Counted from the first letter of the stretch, positions 36,142-45,461 are shown. The stretch: DNA of 48,035 nucleotides from Acidobacteriota bacterium (GCA_029553365.1 JAKPCG010000177.1:1-48035), one strand, 5' to 3'. Notes: a model not told the origin generated them from the sequence alone. Numbers and translations are program-made.

Positions 36142-36519
36142 TCAGGACTTTTTTCTGTGTTTTTCAATTACACCGAGCAGCAAATCGAAATTGACCGGCT
36201 TCTGAAAAACTCCATTAAAACCTAACTCGTCAAGACCAATAGTTCGGGCGGTGGCATCACCGATAGTACTTAACAGAAAAACTGGCAGCTCAGGTTGTTC
36301 TTTCTTGATCACCCCGGCCACTTTTGCCCCGGCATCTATGTCTTCCATCATCATATCGCATAGAACAATATCTGGATGAACCTGATGGAAAAGCTCAAGC
36401 CCTTCCTTCCCACTTAAGGCTGTGAACACCTCATAGCCACTGGCTTCCAGAATAGCTTTAACTGAAACACAAATAGCCGGATCGTCATCTATCACCAGAA
36501 TTTTGGTTTTATCAGGCAT
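36142..36519 (-). CDS. Stand-alone receiver-domain response regulator
   Basis: KILVIDDDPAICVSVKAILEASGYEV...DIVLCDMMMEDIDAGAKVAGVI...FLLSTIGD...GVFQKPVNFDLLLGVI; GGAGGAACC SD; no output domain. Confidence 0.92.
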   Translation of the reverse strand: MPDKTKILVIDDDPAICVSVKAILEASGYEVFTALSGKEGLELFHQVHPDIVLCDMMMEDIDAGAKVAGVIKKEQPELPVFLLSTIGDATARTIGLDELGFNGVFQKPVNFDLLLGVIEKHRKKS

Positions 36520-36701
36520 TGGTTCCTCCTGAATTTATTAGACTTATATATAACACACAAAAAGGATTAAAGAAAGAGGAAGCTGGCAGCTATCTCTGGC
36601 TGAGCGGGAAGCCAGATGAGCAAGTCAAACAGATAGCCAGTTTTGCCTTTACCCGGGAAAGCTTAAAATATCAGAAAGAAAAGATTGATGAAATAAAAAA
36701 A

Positions 36702-36778
36702 TGGCGGGGCCGACGAGGCTCGAACTCGCGACCTCCGGCGTGACAGGCCGGCGTTCTAACCAGCTGAACTACGACCCC
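36702..36778 (-). tRNA. tRNA-Asp (anticodon GTC)
   Basis: Minus strand GGGGTCGTAGTTCAGCTGGTTAGAACGCCGGCCTGTCACGCCGGAGGTCGCGAGTTCGAGCCTCGTCGGCCCCGCCA, 77 nt including CCA; loop CTGTCAC; G73 discriminator. Confidence 0.97.
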
Positions 36779-36793
36779 GCCCAGGGCGACTAA

Positions 36794-36822
36794 ATTATAA
36801 ACAAAGACAACTTAAGTTGCAA
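36794..36822 (-). promoter_or_regulatory. tRNA-Asp promoter
   Basis: Minus strand TTGCAA-17 nt-TATAAT. Confidence 0.7.
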
Positions 36823-36920
36823 GCCGTGGCCCGGCCTGGAACCTAACCTTTAAGCCCGATCCTCAGGTCAGAAAAATACCTGACTTTGTTCTAGCCATTG
36901 CCTTGAAATCAAAATTAACC

Positions 36921-37829
36921 TCAAACTTTTTCAAAAGACATTTTTTCCAGCGCAGCAATCCGCTCTTCAATTGGGGGATGAGTGCTGAATAATTTGTTGA
37001 CCCGGCCTTTTACATTTTTCAGAGGGTTAACAATGTAAAGATGCGCCGTCGCCTTGTTGGCCACTTCCAGTGGTTCAGGATCAGCAGCCAGCTTTCTGAG
37101 GGCAGAAGCCAGACCAGCAGGATATCTGGTCAGCATAGCCCCGTTAGCGTCAGCCAGGAATTCTCGCCGCCTGGAAATAGCCAGCTGAATCAGCTGAGCA
37201 ACAAGCGGAGAAAGTATGGCCAGAACCAGGCCGATGCCGAATATAATCAGACCGACACTTCCCCCACCTTTTTCCCGGTCTCTTTTCCGGCCACCTCCCC
37301 ACCAGAAGCTCTTCATCATCCAGTCCGAAAGCAACGCTACGATGCCAACCATCACGACGGCTACGGTCTGAAGAAGGACGTCATAATTTTTTATATGGGA
37401 CATCTCATGGGCAATAACGCCTTCCAGTTCGAGACGATTTAACTTCTGCAGCAGGCCGGTGGTAACACAAATAACCGAATGCTCGGGATTACGGCCGGTA
37501 GCAAAAGCGTTAGGTGCTGAGTCATCAATAAGATAACAACGCGGAGCAGGGATACCGGCGGCCAGAGCCAGCCCTTCGACGGTATGATAAAGATAAGGAT
37601 ATTCCTCTTTGCTTACCGGGCGAGCCCCGCTGATGGCCAGAACAATTTTATCGCTGGAATAATATCCGCCTATGGCTGTAGCCAGGGAAATGATAAGAGC
37701 CAGCACCAACCCGCCTTCACCCCAGCCTGTAACCTGTTCAAAGGCCCAGACTACCAGGAAAACAAAAGCTATAAAAAACAGGACCAGAAAAATAGATTTG
37801 ACTTTGTTAGCAGTTATCTGTTCATACAT
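36921..37829 (-). CDS. htpX: Zinc metalloprotease HtpX (M48)
   Basis: GVIAHEMSHIKNYDVLLQTVA, RRREFLADANGA, FSTHPPIEERIAAL. Confidence 0.96.
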   Translation of the reverse strand: MYEQITANKVKSIFLVLFFIAFVFLVVWAFEQVTGWGEGGLVLALIISLATAIGGYYSSDKIVLAISGARPVSKEEYPYLYHTVEGLALAAGIPAPRCYLIDDSAPNAFATGRNPEHSVICVTTGLLQKLNRLELEGVIAHEMSHIKNYDVLLQTVAVVMVGIVALLSDWMMKSFWWGGGRKRDREKGGGSVGLIIFGIGLVLAILSPLVAQLIQLAISRRREFLADANGAMLTRYPAGLASALRKLAADPEPLEVANKATAHLYIVNPLKNVKGRVNKLFSTHPPIEERIAALEKMSFEKV

Positions 37830-37891
37830 GCGATAAGGCTACTTTATAATCAGGTGAAAAGAACCAGGCTTCAGCCACTTCCATCAGGATT

Positions 37892-38446
37892 TCAGAATGA
37901 AACTTTTACCGGCCCACGAGCTTCCGGTTCTTCTATTTCAAAATATTCTTTAGGCTTAAAACCGAACAGGCTGGCAATGATATTAGAAGGAAACACCTGT
38001 TGTTTCATATTGAATTTCATAACAGTATCATTGTAAAACTGTCGGGCATAGGCAATCTTGCTTTCAGTGCCAGCCAGTTCTTCCTGCAGCAGAAGAAAAT
38101 TCTGATTGGCCTTGAGCTCGGGATAATTCTCCACGACAGCAAAAAGCGACTTCAAAGCACCGGTCAGCATATTCTCAGCTTCCCCCTGCTCTTTAACCGT
38201 CTGAGCATGGATAGCCTTAGCCCTGGCCTCTGTTACTTTTTCAAAAACTTCTCTTTCATGTTTGGCATATCCCTTAACCGTCTCCACCAGATTCGGGATA
38301 AGGTCATAGCGCCGTCTGAGCTGAACATCAACCTGAGCCCAGGCATTATCGCAGCGATTCCTCAGAACGACCAGGCTATTGTAAATAGCAATGCCCATAA
38401 TGACCAGCAGCCCTAGAATTATCAAAAGAATAACCACCGCACTCAT
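37892..38446 (-). CDS. lemA: LemA family protein
   Basis: [62 protein letters not shown]...[12 protein letters not shown]. Confidence 0.97.
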   Translation of the reverse strand: MSAVVILLIILGLLVIMGIAIYNSLVVLRNRCDNAWAQVDVQLRRRYDLIPNLVETVKGYAKHEREVFEKVTEARAKAIHAQTVKEQGEAENMLTGALKSLFAVVENYPELKANQNFLLLQEELAGTESKIAYARQFYNDTVMKFNMKQQVFPSNIIASLFGFKPKEYFEIEEPEARGPVKVSF

Positions 38447-38556
38447 TGATTTCTCCTTTCTGACATCAACCTAATATTTAAAAGATTGGCTGAAAGGAAG
38501 GATATAAGCCTTAGGCAAAAAAATCAAGCTTTTAAAAGCTGATAAAAAAATTCTGA

Positions 38557-38586
38557 TTGACTTAAATTTATTTTAAATGTTATATT
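38557..38586 (+). promoter_or_regulatory. Citrate synthase promoter
   Basis: TTGACT-18 nt-TATATT upstream of gltA. Confidence 0.65.
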
Positions 38587-38655
38587 CTGGCTCGAATATA
38601 TGGCTGAGATTATTGCAATAATAATAGCAATTTATAGCCCGAAGGAGGTTTCTGA

Positions 38656-39978
38656 ATGGCTAACTTAAAGGAAAAATTTGTTTCCAAACTGATGCCCATG
38701 CGTGACCGGATTCAAAAGATCCAGAAAGAGCATGGGGAGCTCAAAATTTCAGACGTCACCATCAGTCAAACATATGGTGGCATGCGCGGAGTGAAATGCA
38801 TGATCTGGGAATGCTCATCGCTCGATCCCAATGAGGGAATTCGCTTCCGTGGTTTTACCATTCCTGAGGTCCGGGAAAAGCTGCCCAAGGCCCCCGGTAG
38901 TGAAGAACCCCTGCCAGAAGGAATGTTTTATCTTCTGCTGACGGGTGATATCCCGACTTATGAAGACTGCCAGGAAATAACCGAAGACTGGCGAAAGAGA
39001 AGTGAACTACCTAAATATCTAATTGATGTTCTCCGGAGCTTACCTGTTGAGACTCATCCCATGACTCAATTTGCTATAGCTATCATGCAGCTTCAAAAAG
39101 ATTCCGTTTTTGCTGAAAGATATCGGCAGGGGATTCACAAGCTTGATTACTGGGACCCAATGTATGAAGACACGATGAACATTCTGGCTAAATTGCCAGC
39201 TATCGCCTCCTACATTTACCGCCGCACCTATAAAGGCGACAAGCATATCCCGGCTGATCCAAAATTAGACTGGGGCGCCAATTTTGCTCACATGCTGGGC
39301 GTAACCGATGATCCCGCTTTTAAGGATTTAATGAGGCTCTATCTTGTTCTTCACTGCGACCATGAAGGCGGCAATGTTTCCGCTCATACCTGCCGTCTCG
39401 TTGGTTCAGCTCTTTCCGATGCCTATTATTCTTTATCCGCTTCCATGGCCGGTCTGGCCGGACCGCTGCACGGCCTGGCCAACCAGGAAGTCCTGCGCTG
39501 GATCATGGAACTGATGGAAAAACTCGGCAACACCCCGACCAAGGAACAGATCAGCCAGTACATCTGGGATACACTGAATGCTGGTAAGGTCGTTCCTGGC
39601 TATGGTCACGCTGTTCTCCGCAAAACCGACCCGAGATTTATAGCTCAGAGGGAATTTGCTCTCAAACACCTGCCTGATGATGAAATCTTTAAGGTTGTCA
39701 GCCTGGTTTTTGAAGTTGCCCCTGACATCCTGACGAAACATGGCAAAGCTAAAAATCCCTGGCCTAACGTTGATGCTCATTCTGGTTGTCTGCTCTGGCA
39801 TTATGGGGTAAGAGAATACGATTTTTACACTGTTTTCTTCGGTGTATCGAGGGCTATGGGAGTTCTGGCTCAGCTGGTCTGGGACAGAGGCCTTGGCCTG
39901 CCAATTGAAAGACCAAAGAGTGTCACCACCGAGTGGGTAGAAGAATTTATTGCTTCTCAGCAAGCACCTAAAGCCTGA
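38656..39978 (+). CDS. gltA: Citrate synthase, mitochondrial/Geobacter-like type
   Basis: GIRFRGFTIPE; AGLAGPLHGLANQEVLRWI; VVPGYGHAVLRKTDPRF; GAAGGAGG SD. Confidence 0.95.
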   Translation: MANLKEKFVSKLMPMRDRIQKIQKEHGELKISDVTISQTYGGMRGVKCMIWECSSLDPNEGIRFRGFTIPEVREKLPKAPGSEEPLPEGMFYLLLTGDIPTYEDCQEITEDWRKRSELPKYLIDVLRSLPVETHPMTQFAIAIMQLQKDSVFAERYRQGIHKLDYWDPMYEDTMNILAKLPAIASYIYRRTYKGDKHIPADPKLDWGANFAHMLGVTDDPAFKDLMRLYLVLHCDHEGGNVSAHTCRLVGSALSDAYYSLSASMAGLAGPLHGLANQEVLRWIMELMEKLGNTPTKEQISQYIWDTLNAGKVVPGYGHAVLRKTDPRFIAQREFALKHLPDDEIFKVVSLVFEVAPDILTKHGKAKNPWPNVDAHSGCLLWHYGVREYDFYTVFFGVSRAMGVLAQLVWDRGLGLPIERPKSVTTEWVEEFIASQQAPKA

Positions 39979-40003
39979 GTTCATATTACCAACTGACGAT
40001 CAA

Positions 40004-40030
40004 GGGCTGCCCCGGCGGGCAGCCCTTTTT
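40004..40030 (+). terminator. Rho-independent terminator downstream of gltA
   Basis: GGGCTGCC-ccggcg-GGCAGCCC followed by T5. Confidence 0.9.
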
Positions 40031-40125
40031 ATTTCTCTATTGGGATAGAATTATCCATTGGAGCAGTTCCACCTTTTTATTTCCTGTTTAATTTAAACAG
40101 CTCCCCCTCTCATCCCAATCACAGT

Positions 40126-40154
40126 TTGAATTTTCCTCCCAGCTAAACTAAAAT
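40126..40154 (+). promoter_or_regulatory. Putative murA promoter
   Basis: TTGAAT-17 nt-TAAAAT; the -10 ends 6 nt before the murA ATG. Confidence 0.6.
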
Positions 40155-40160
40155 CGGGGC

Positions 40161-41465
40161 ATGGAAGCTTTGAGAATCTATACGGAAAAGCCATACTGCT
40201 TACAGGGCGAGGTGACTGTCAGCGGAGCTAAAAACGCTGTTTTGCCGGCCATAGCCGCCTGCCTGCTGACCGAAGACGCTCTAGAACTGAACAATGTGCC
40301 TCTGGTTAAAGATGTTCAGACCATGCTAACCCTTATCAGCGAGCTGGGGGCCAGCTGTGCCCTCGACGAAAAGCACAGGACTCTAACTCTTCAGGCCAAA
40401 AAAATTAAATCGACTGAGGCTCCTTATAAGCTGGTCAGAGCCATGAGAGCTTCTATTCTTGTCCTCGGTCCGCTGCTGGCCAGAAGCGGCCAGGCCACTG
40501 TTGCCTTGCCAGGAGGCTGCGCCATTGGTACCAGGCCGGTTGATCTCCACATTAGTGGCCTGCAGAAACTCGGGGCCAATCTGAAGATTGAACACGGTTA
40601 TATCATCGCTGAGGCCAGAAGACTCAAGGGCACAGAAATTGAATTCGAAAAAAAGACAGTGACTGGTACAGAAAATCTGGTCATGGCTGCCTGTCTGGCC
40701 AGGGGTGAAACCGTGCTTAAGAATTGCGCTCTCGAGCCCGAAGTGGTTAACCTGTGCGAACTGCTGGTTAAGATGGGAGCTAAGATAGATGGCATTGGGG
40801 AAGAGACATTAAGAATTACCGGCAGCAGGGATCTAGGTGGGGCGAAACATCGCGTTATTCCTGACCGGATAGAAACCGGCACCTTCATGGTGGCTTCAGC
40901 GCTGACCAGGGGTGATTTAATTCTAAAAGAGGTTGAACCACGACACATCGAAGCTATCACTGATAAGCTGATTATCGCTGGCAGCCAGGTCGAACAGGTC
41001 AGTCCTAATATCATACGGGTCAGAGGCTCCGAAGAAATAAAACCACAGGATATAACGACTGCTCCCTATCCTGGCTTTCCGACTGATATGCAAGCTCAGT
41101 TTATGGTATTAATGACTCAGGCCAATGGCCGCTCTATAATTACCGAAACCATCTTTGACCGGCGCTTCGCTCATGCTAATGAGCTGCTGCGATTAGGGGC
41201 TTCGATCGAAATTGAAGGAGACAAAGCCATTATAAAGGGGAAGACTTCTCTTTCCGGGGCAGAAGTCATGGCGACTGATTTACGGGCTTCAGCTTGTCTG
41301 GTTCTGGCCGGTCTGATCGCTACCGGTCAGACAACCATTAATGATATTGAGCATCTTGACCGTGGATATGAGAGAATTGAAGAAAAACTTCGTCAGCTCG
41401 GGGTCAGAATAGAGCGTTTTATAAGCAATAATAACAACCATAGAAAGGTGGAGGTAAAATCATGA
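40161..41465 (+). CDS. murA: UDP-N-acetylglucosamine 1-carboxyvinyltransferase
   Basis: VSGAKNAVLPAIAACLLTED; LPGGCAIGTRPVDLHI (catalytic Cys); PGFPTDMQAQFMVLM; DLRASACLVLAGLIA. Confidence 0.98.
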   Translation: MEALRIYTEKPYCLQGEVTVSGAKNAVLPAIAACLLTEDALELNNVPLVKDVQTMLTLISELGASCALDEKHRTLTLQAKKIKSTEAPYKLVRAMRASILVLGPLLARSGQATVALPGGCAIGTRPVDLHISGLQKLGANLKIEHGYIIAEARRLKGTEIEFEKKTVTGTENLVMAACLARGETVLKNCALEPEVVNLCELLVKMGAKIDGIGEETLRITGSRDLGGAKHRVIPDRIETGTFMVASALTRGDLILKEVEPRHIEAITDKLIIAGSQVEQVSPNIIRVRGSEEIKPQDITTAPYPGFPTDMQAQFMVLMTQANGRSIITETIFDRRFAHANELLRLGASIEIEGDKAIIKGKTSLSGAEVMATDLRASACLVLAGLIATGQTTINDIEHLDRGYERIEEKLRQLGVRIERFISNNNNHRKVEVKS

Positions 41466-41806
41466 CTGATTGTCTTTTCTGCCGCATTGTCAATAAAGAA
41501 ATCCCTTCCAGATTGGTCTACGAAGATGAAAAGGTGCTGGCTTTTGAGGACATTAAACCACAGGCCCCGGCTCATATTTTAATAATACCCAAAAAACATC
41601 TGGCTTCGCTCAAAGAAGCGGATGAAAATGACCAGAACCTTCTTGGCTACCTTCTTCTGACGGCCAGGAAGATTGCCCAGGACAAAGGACTGGCGGAGAG
41701 CGGCTTTAGACTGGTCATCAACAGCGGTCCAGATTCAGGGCAGGAAGTATATCATCTTCATGTCCATCTGTTAGGAGGTCGCCGTTTTGGCTGGCCGCCG
41801 GGTTAA
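41462..41806 (+). CDS. HIT-family (HinT-like) protein
   Basis: CLFCRIVNKEIPSRLVYEDEKVLAFEDIKPQAPAHILIIPKKH...VYHLHVHLLGGRRFGWPPG. Confidence 0.97.
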   Translation: MTDCLFCRIVNKEIPSRLVYEDEKVLAFEDIKPQAPAHILIIPKKHLASLKEADENDQNLLGYLLLTARKIAQDKGLAESGFRLVINSGPDSGQEVYHLHVHLLGGRRFGWPPG

Positions 41807-41866
41807 GCCGTTTGGTGTTGACCAAAAACGACTGACAGATAAGTCCGGTTAAAGGCGACTGATATT

Positions 41867-42340
41867 ATGGCTTATTTGATTGATGGCAACAATTTGATGG
41901 GTCAGGCTGATCCTTATTTTAAATTCAATAGTTCGAGCCGCAGTCAGCTTATCGGTCGGCTCCTTCTCTTCCAGAAAGCAACCAGAGCAAGACTGTTCCT
42001 GGTTTTCGACGGGCGTCCTCCGGAAGATGACCGGGCGATTAAACTTAATCCTAAGTTTACTGTTTTGTTTCCTGAGCCAGGACAGTCTGCTGATGAACTC
42101 ATTGAAGAATTGCTCAACTGTAAAAAAGATAGACGTTATTATCAAGTAGTCAGCTCCGACCGAGGAGTAAGAGAAATCGCCCGGCAGCATGGGGTAAAAT
42201 CAATGACCTGTCAGGAATTCTGGAAAGAGCTAAAAAAGATTTTAAAGGACAGCCGTGCTAGCCGGGAACTCGAAAAACAGACCGAGGCTTCGACTCCCCT
42301 TGAGATTTCGCTCTGGGATGAGCTTTTTGGCCGAAAATGA
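41867..42340 (+). CDS. NYN-domain putative RNase (YacP-like)
   Basis: YLIDGNNLMG...RLFLVFDGRPPEDDR...SADELIEELL...YQVVSSDRGVREIARQHG. Confidence 0.9.
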   Translation: MAYLIDGNNLMGQADPYFKFNSSSRSQLIGRLLLFQKATRARLFLVFDGRPPEDDRAIKLNPKFTVLFPEPGQSADELIEELLNCKKDRRYYQVVSSDRGVREIARQHGVKSMTCQEFWKELKKILKDSRASRELEKQTEASTPLEISLWDELFGRK

Positions 42341-43197
42341 AAAGTTTTTCTATTATCGGAGCAGGAAAAGTAGGGGTCGCGCTGGGGCTGGCCCTGGTCA
42401 ATAAAGGTTTAAGACTAAAATACATATCAGATTGTAATCCAGATGCCGCCCGCCGGGCAGAAAAATTAATAAAAATGGGGAAGACGACACAGAATAATCG
42501 GCTGGCAACACAGGCGGCAGAGATAAGTTTTATCTGCGTCCCGGATGGGTTGATAAGGAAAGTAGTCAGGGAACTGTCGGAGCTGGCCCTCGACGGACAC
42601 TATATTTTCCATACGAGCGGGGCAGTTACTTCCAGGGTTCTCCGCCCGTTGTCCAGACAGGGGGCCGTCGTTGCTTCCTTCCATCCGATACAGACTTTCG
42701 CCACAACCTGCCCTGACCCGGATATTTTCCGCGGTATTTTTTTTAGCCTGGAGGGAGATGAGAAGGCTATCGAGCTCGGCCAGTCTCTGGCTGGAAAACT
42801 TCAGTCCGGGGTTATTTTGATTTCGCCTGCCAATAAACCTTTATATCATCTGGCTTGCTCTATGGCTTCCAATTTTATGGTCGTTCTGCTGGCCGAAGTT
42901 AAAAACCTGTTTGAACTCCTTGGGCTGGACGAAAAAGCCTGTCTGGAAGTCATTTATCCTTTGCTGAGCAGAACCCTTCTTAATGTTAAAGAACTTGGCT
43001 GTGAACAGAGCTTGACCGGACCCATTTTAAGAGGTGATCTGAAGACGGTCAAGGGACATCTAAAGGCCCTGTCATCACAACCTGATCTGGAAAAACTCTA
43101 CCGCTTGATGTCTCTGGAAGCCCTAAAAATGGCTGAGAAAAGAGGGCTCAGCGCCTCAAAGGTTAAAGCATTGAAGCGTCTGCTGGTACAAAAATAA
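42337..43197 (+). CDS. Rossmann-like + DUF2520 domain protein
   Basis: FSIIGAGKVGVALGLALVNKGL; SFHPIQTFATTCPDPDIFRGIFFSLEGDE; HLACSMASNFMVVLL; LTGPILRGDLKTVKGHL. Confidence 0.9.
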   Translation: MKSFSIIGAGKVGVALGLALVNKGLRLKYISDCNPDAARRAEKLIKMGKTTQNNRLATQAAEISFICVPDGLIRKVVRELSELALDGHYIFHTSGAVTSRVLRPLSRQGAVVASFHPIQTFATTCPDPDIFRGIFFSLEGDEKAIELGQSLAGKLQSGVILISPANKPLYHLACSMASNFMVVLLAEVKNLFELLGLDEKACLEVIYPLLSRTLLNVKELGCEQSLTGPILRGDLKTVKGHLKALSSQPDLEKLYRLMSLEALKMAEKRGLSASKVKALKRLLVQK

Positions 43198-44104
43198 CTT
43201 CTTCTTCCAGCCAGAGGCCAAAATTTTGATGCACCATCTCCTGCAGGCGATGGGCTAATTCCTTAACGTCCCGGGCGGTTGCTCCGCCTAGATTGATGAT
43301 AAAATTGCAGTGGCCGTGAAAGACTGCCGCGCCGCCCACCTGCATTCCTCTGGCTCCGGATTTTTCAAGCAACAAGCCGGCCGCCACTTTTTGACCGTCA
43401 GGCAGTACAGGATTTTTAAAATAGCTACCAGCGCAGGCCACCGAACGTGGGGGGTGCTTGCGCTCACGCTGCTCAAGATAGTCTTTAACTTGGCGCTCAA
43501 TCTCACTTTTATCACCGGGTTCAACGGCTAAAAAAACTTTAAGAACGACCTGATGATCCTTTTTTAAATTAGAAAACCGGTAGCCAAATCCCAGCTCCGA
43601 TTGTTTTAGAGTAATAAGGCGTCTGTCCCGGCTGAAAATTAGAACCTCAGATACTTTCTCTCCAATAGACTGTCCGAAGGCCCCGGCGTTGCCATAAATG
43701 GCTCCTCCTACTGTTCCCGGAATACCAGCCAGAAATTCCAGCCCCTTTAATCCCTTAGAAATTGCAAATCTGACCACCTGTTGAAGATCGCTACCCGAAT
43801 CGATTTCCAGCAGACCTTGCTCGGGGTGAAAATTAATAGCTAAAGCTTTGTTTCTGATAATCAGTCCATTAAAGCCTATATCATCAAATAGAAGATTATA
43901 ACCACCACCAATAAGGTAAAAAGGAAACCGGCGAGAGCTGACTGCTGAGACAGCTTTAATCAGCTGATCAGTACTGGTAACTTCAATAAAATAACGGGCC
44001 AGTCCACCTATTTTAAAACTTGAATAATCAGATAGGGCTACATCCTTTTTGAGCTTCAATCCAGTCTCAGCCTGAAAAAACTGTTCAAAATCAAAATCTT
44101 GCAT
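43163..44104 (-). CDS. murB: UDP-N-acetylenolpyruvoylglucosamine reductase
   Basis: SSFKIGGLARYFIEV; GGGYNLLFDDIGFNGLII; FLAGIPGTVGGAIYGNAGAFGQ; ACAGSYFKNP; HCNFIINLGGATARDV. Confidence 0.97.
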   Translation of the reverse strand: MQDFDFEQFFQAETGLKLKKDVALSDYSSFKIGGLARYFIEVTSTDQLIKAVSAVSSRRFPFYLIGGGYNLLFDDIGFNGLIIRNKALAINFHPEQGLLEIDSGSDLQQVVRFAISKGLKGLEFLAGIPGTVGGAIYGNAGAFGQSIGEKVSEVLIFSRDRRLITLKQSELGFGYRFSNLKKDHQVVLKVFLAVEPGDKSEIERQVKDYLEQRERKHPPRSVACAGSYFKNPVLPDGQKVAAGLLLEKSGARGMQVGGAAVFHGHCNFIINLGGATARDVKELAHRLQEMVHQNFGLWLEEEVIFVPADASML

Positions 44105-44282
44105 CTTTTTTTCTTTTTTTTAGTTTTTTATTATATATAAGTGAGATGGTTAAGTCTAACCCTGCCTGTCTGGAAAGCGGTACCAGGCAAGCTCGATTTC
44201 AAGGCAGGTTAATTAATAATTGACTTTTTAGTTGATTAAGGGCAAGATAATTAGCAAATTAATTTAAATGAGAGGTTTAGAG

Positions 44283-45461
44283 ATGAAAAGAATCCAGCTG
44301 ATGTTTTTACTTTTAGTTTTGGCCAGCAGCCTGGCTCTGGCTCAAAACCCAGCTGACGAAGCTTATATTAAAGCCATGCAAACGAGTGACCCCTGCCAGC
44401 GAGTTCAATTATTAAAAAATTATATCAATACTTACGCTGGAAAAGGCACAACCTATGAGAACTACGCCTATGCCAACCTTTGCCTGACACCCTGTAAGAC
44501 CAAGACGGTGGAAGAAACGATTACTTATGGCGAAAAAGCCCTGAGCCTAGGCGGCCTCGATGATACCACTAAATGCCAGGTCTTATTAACCCTGAGCGGT
44601 ATCTATGCCTATCAGGGTCAGAATCTGGATAAAGCTAAAAATTATGCTAACCAGGTGATTGAGATAGCTAAAACAAACAAAAATAAAGAGGGTGCTAATC
44701 CTGACCAGTGGAATAAAATGATCGGTGCTGGCTATCTGACCCTGGCCAGTGCAGCCGAAAAGGCTAAGGACACCAATGGAGCCATTGAGGCCTATCTGAC
44801 AGCCTATTCATTCCTCAAGGACCCCAAGGTTCTGGCTCCCTTGAAGAAAATGGGCAAAGAACTTTACGACGCTAAAAACTATACTGAAGCGGAAAAAGTC
44901 TTCCGGGCAATTTATAATCAGAGCAAAGACCCCAACGATGCTCTGCTCCTCGGTCAGTTATTGGTCAAAGCGAACAAAAATGATGAAGCCTTAACCTTCC
45001 TGAAGGAAGCCTACAGCAAGAAAAGGAGCGGAGAAGTGGCCTTTTCTATTGCCGTTATACTGGCCAAAAAAGCCCAGAGTGATCCGTCTGTCGTGAATGA
45101 GGCTATCCGCTACTCACTGGAAGCGGCTCTTCTTCCCAATCCTAATTCCCAGCAGGCCATGAAGATGGCTGAAAGCCTTTTTTACACGATGAACAAAGAT
45201 CTTAAATATAACGAGACCGTCCTGGCTATACAGAATAAGGCTAAAGAGCTGGAAGAGCTAACTCAGATTTTCAATGAACGATTCGGCGGTAAAAGCGAAG
45301 AAGAATTATCAGATAGAGATAAACAAAAGATGAAAGAGTTTCTGGGAGATATTGAAGCCAAGAAAGCCGAAATTGAAGGCCTCAAGAAGCAGCAACAGGT
45401 AGCTATTGACAAATTCAATCAGCTCATCGAGGAAACAAAAAGAAGACTCGGTGTGAAATAA
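44283..45461 (+). CDS. Secreted TPR-repeat protein with C-terminal coiled coil
   Basis: Signal peptide MKRIQLMFLLLVLASSLALAQ; TPR-like repeats; Lys/Glu-rich C-terminus. ATG at 44283 preferred over 44268. Confidence 0.8.
   Translation: MKRIQLMFLLLVLASSLALAQNPADEAYIKAMQTSDPCQRVQLLKNYINTYAGKGTTYENYAYANLCLTPCKTKTVEETITYGEKALSLGGLDDTTKCQVLLTLSGIYAYQGQNLDKAKNYANQVIEIAKTNKNKEGANPDQWNKMIGAGYLTLASAAEKAKDTNGAIEAYLTAYSFLKDPKVLAPLKKMGKELYDAKNYTEAEKVFRAIYNQSKDPNDALLLGQLLVKANKNDEALTFLKEAYSKKRSGEVAFSIAVILAKKAQSDPSVVNEAIRYSLEAALLPNPNSQQAMKMAESLFYTMNKDLKYNETVLAIQNKAKELEELTQIFNERFGGKSEEELSDRDKQKMKEFLGDIEAKKAEIEGLKKQQQVAIDKFNQLIEETKRRLGVK

Noticed and set aside
36519-36743. 74-aa plus-strand ORF
   Set aside because: It overlaps the tRNA-Asp gene and the leader of the receiver gene; no coding support.
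36863-36883. TCAGGT...ACCTGA hairpin after htpX
   Set aside because: Only a 6-bp stem and no T-tract in the right place; not a convincing terminator.
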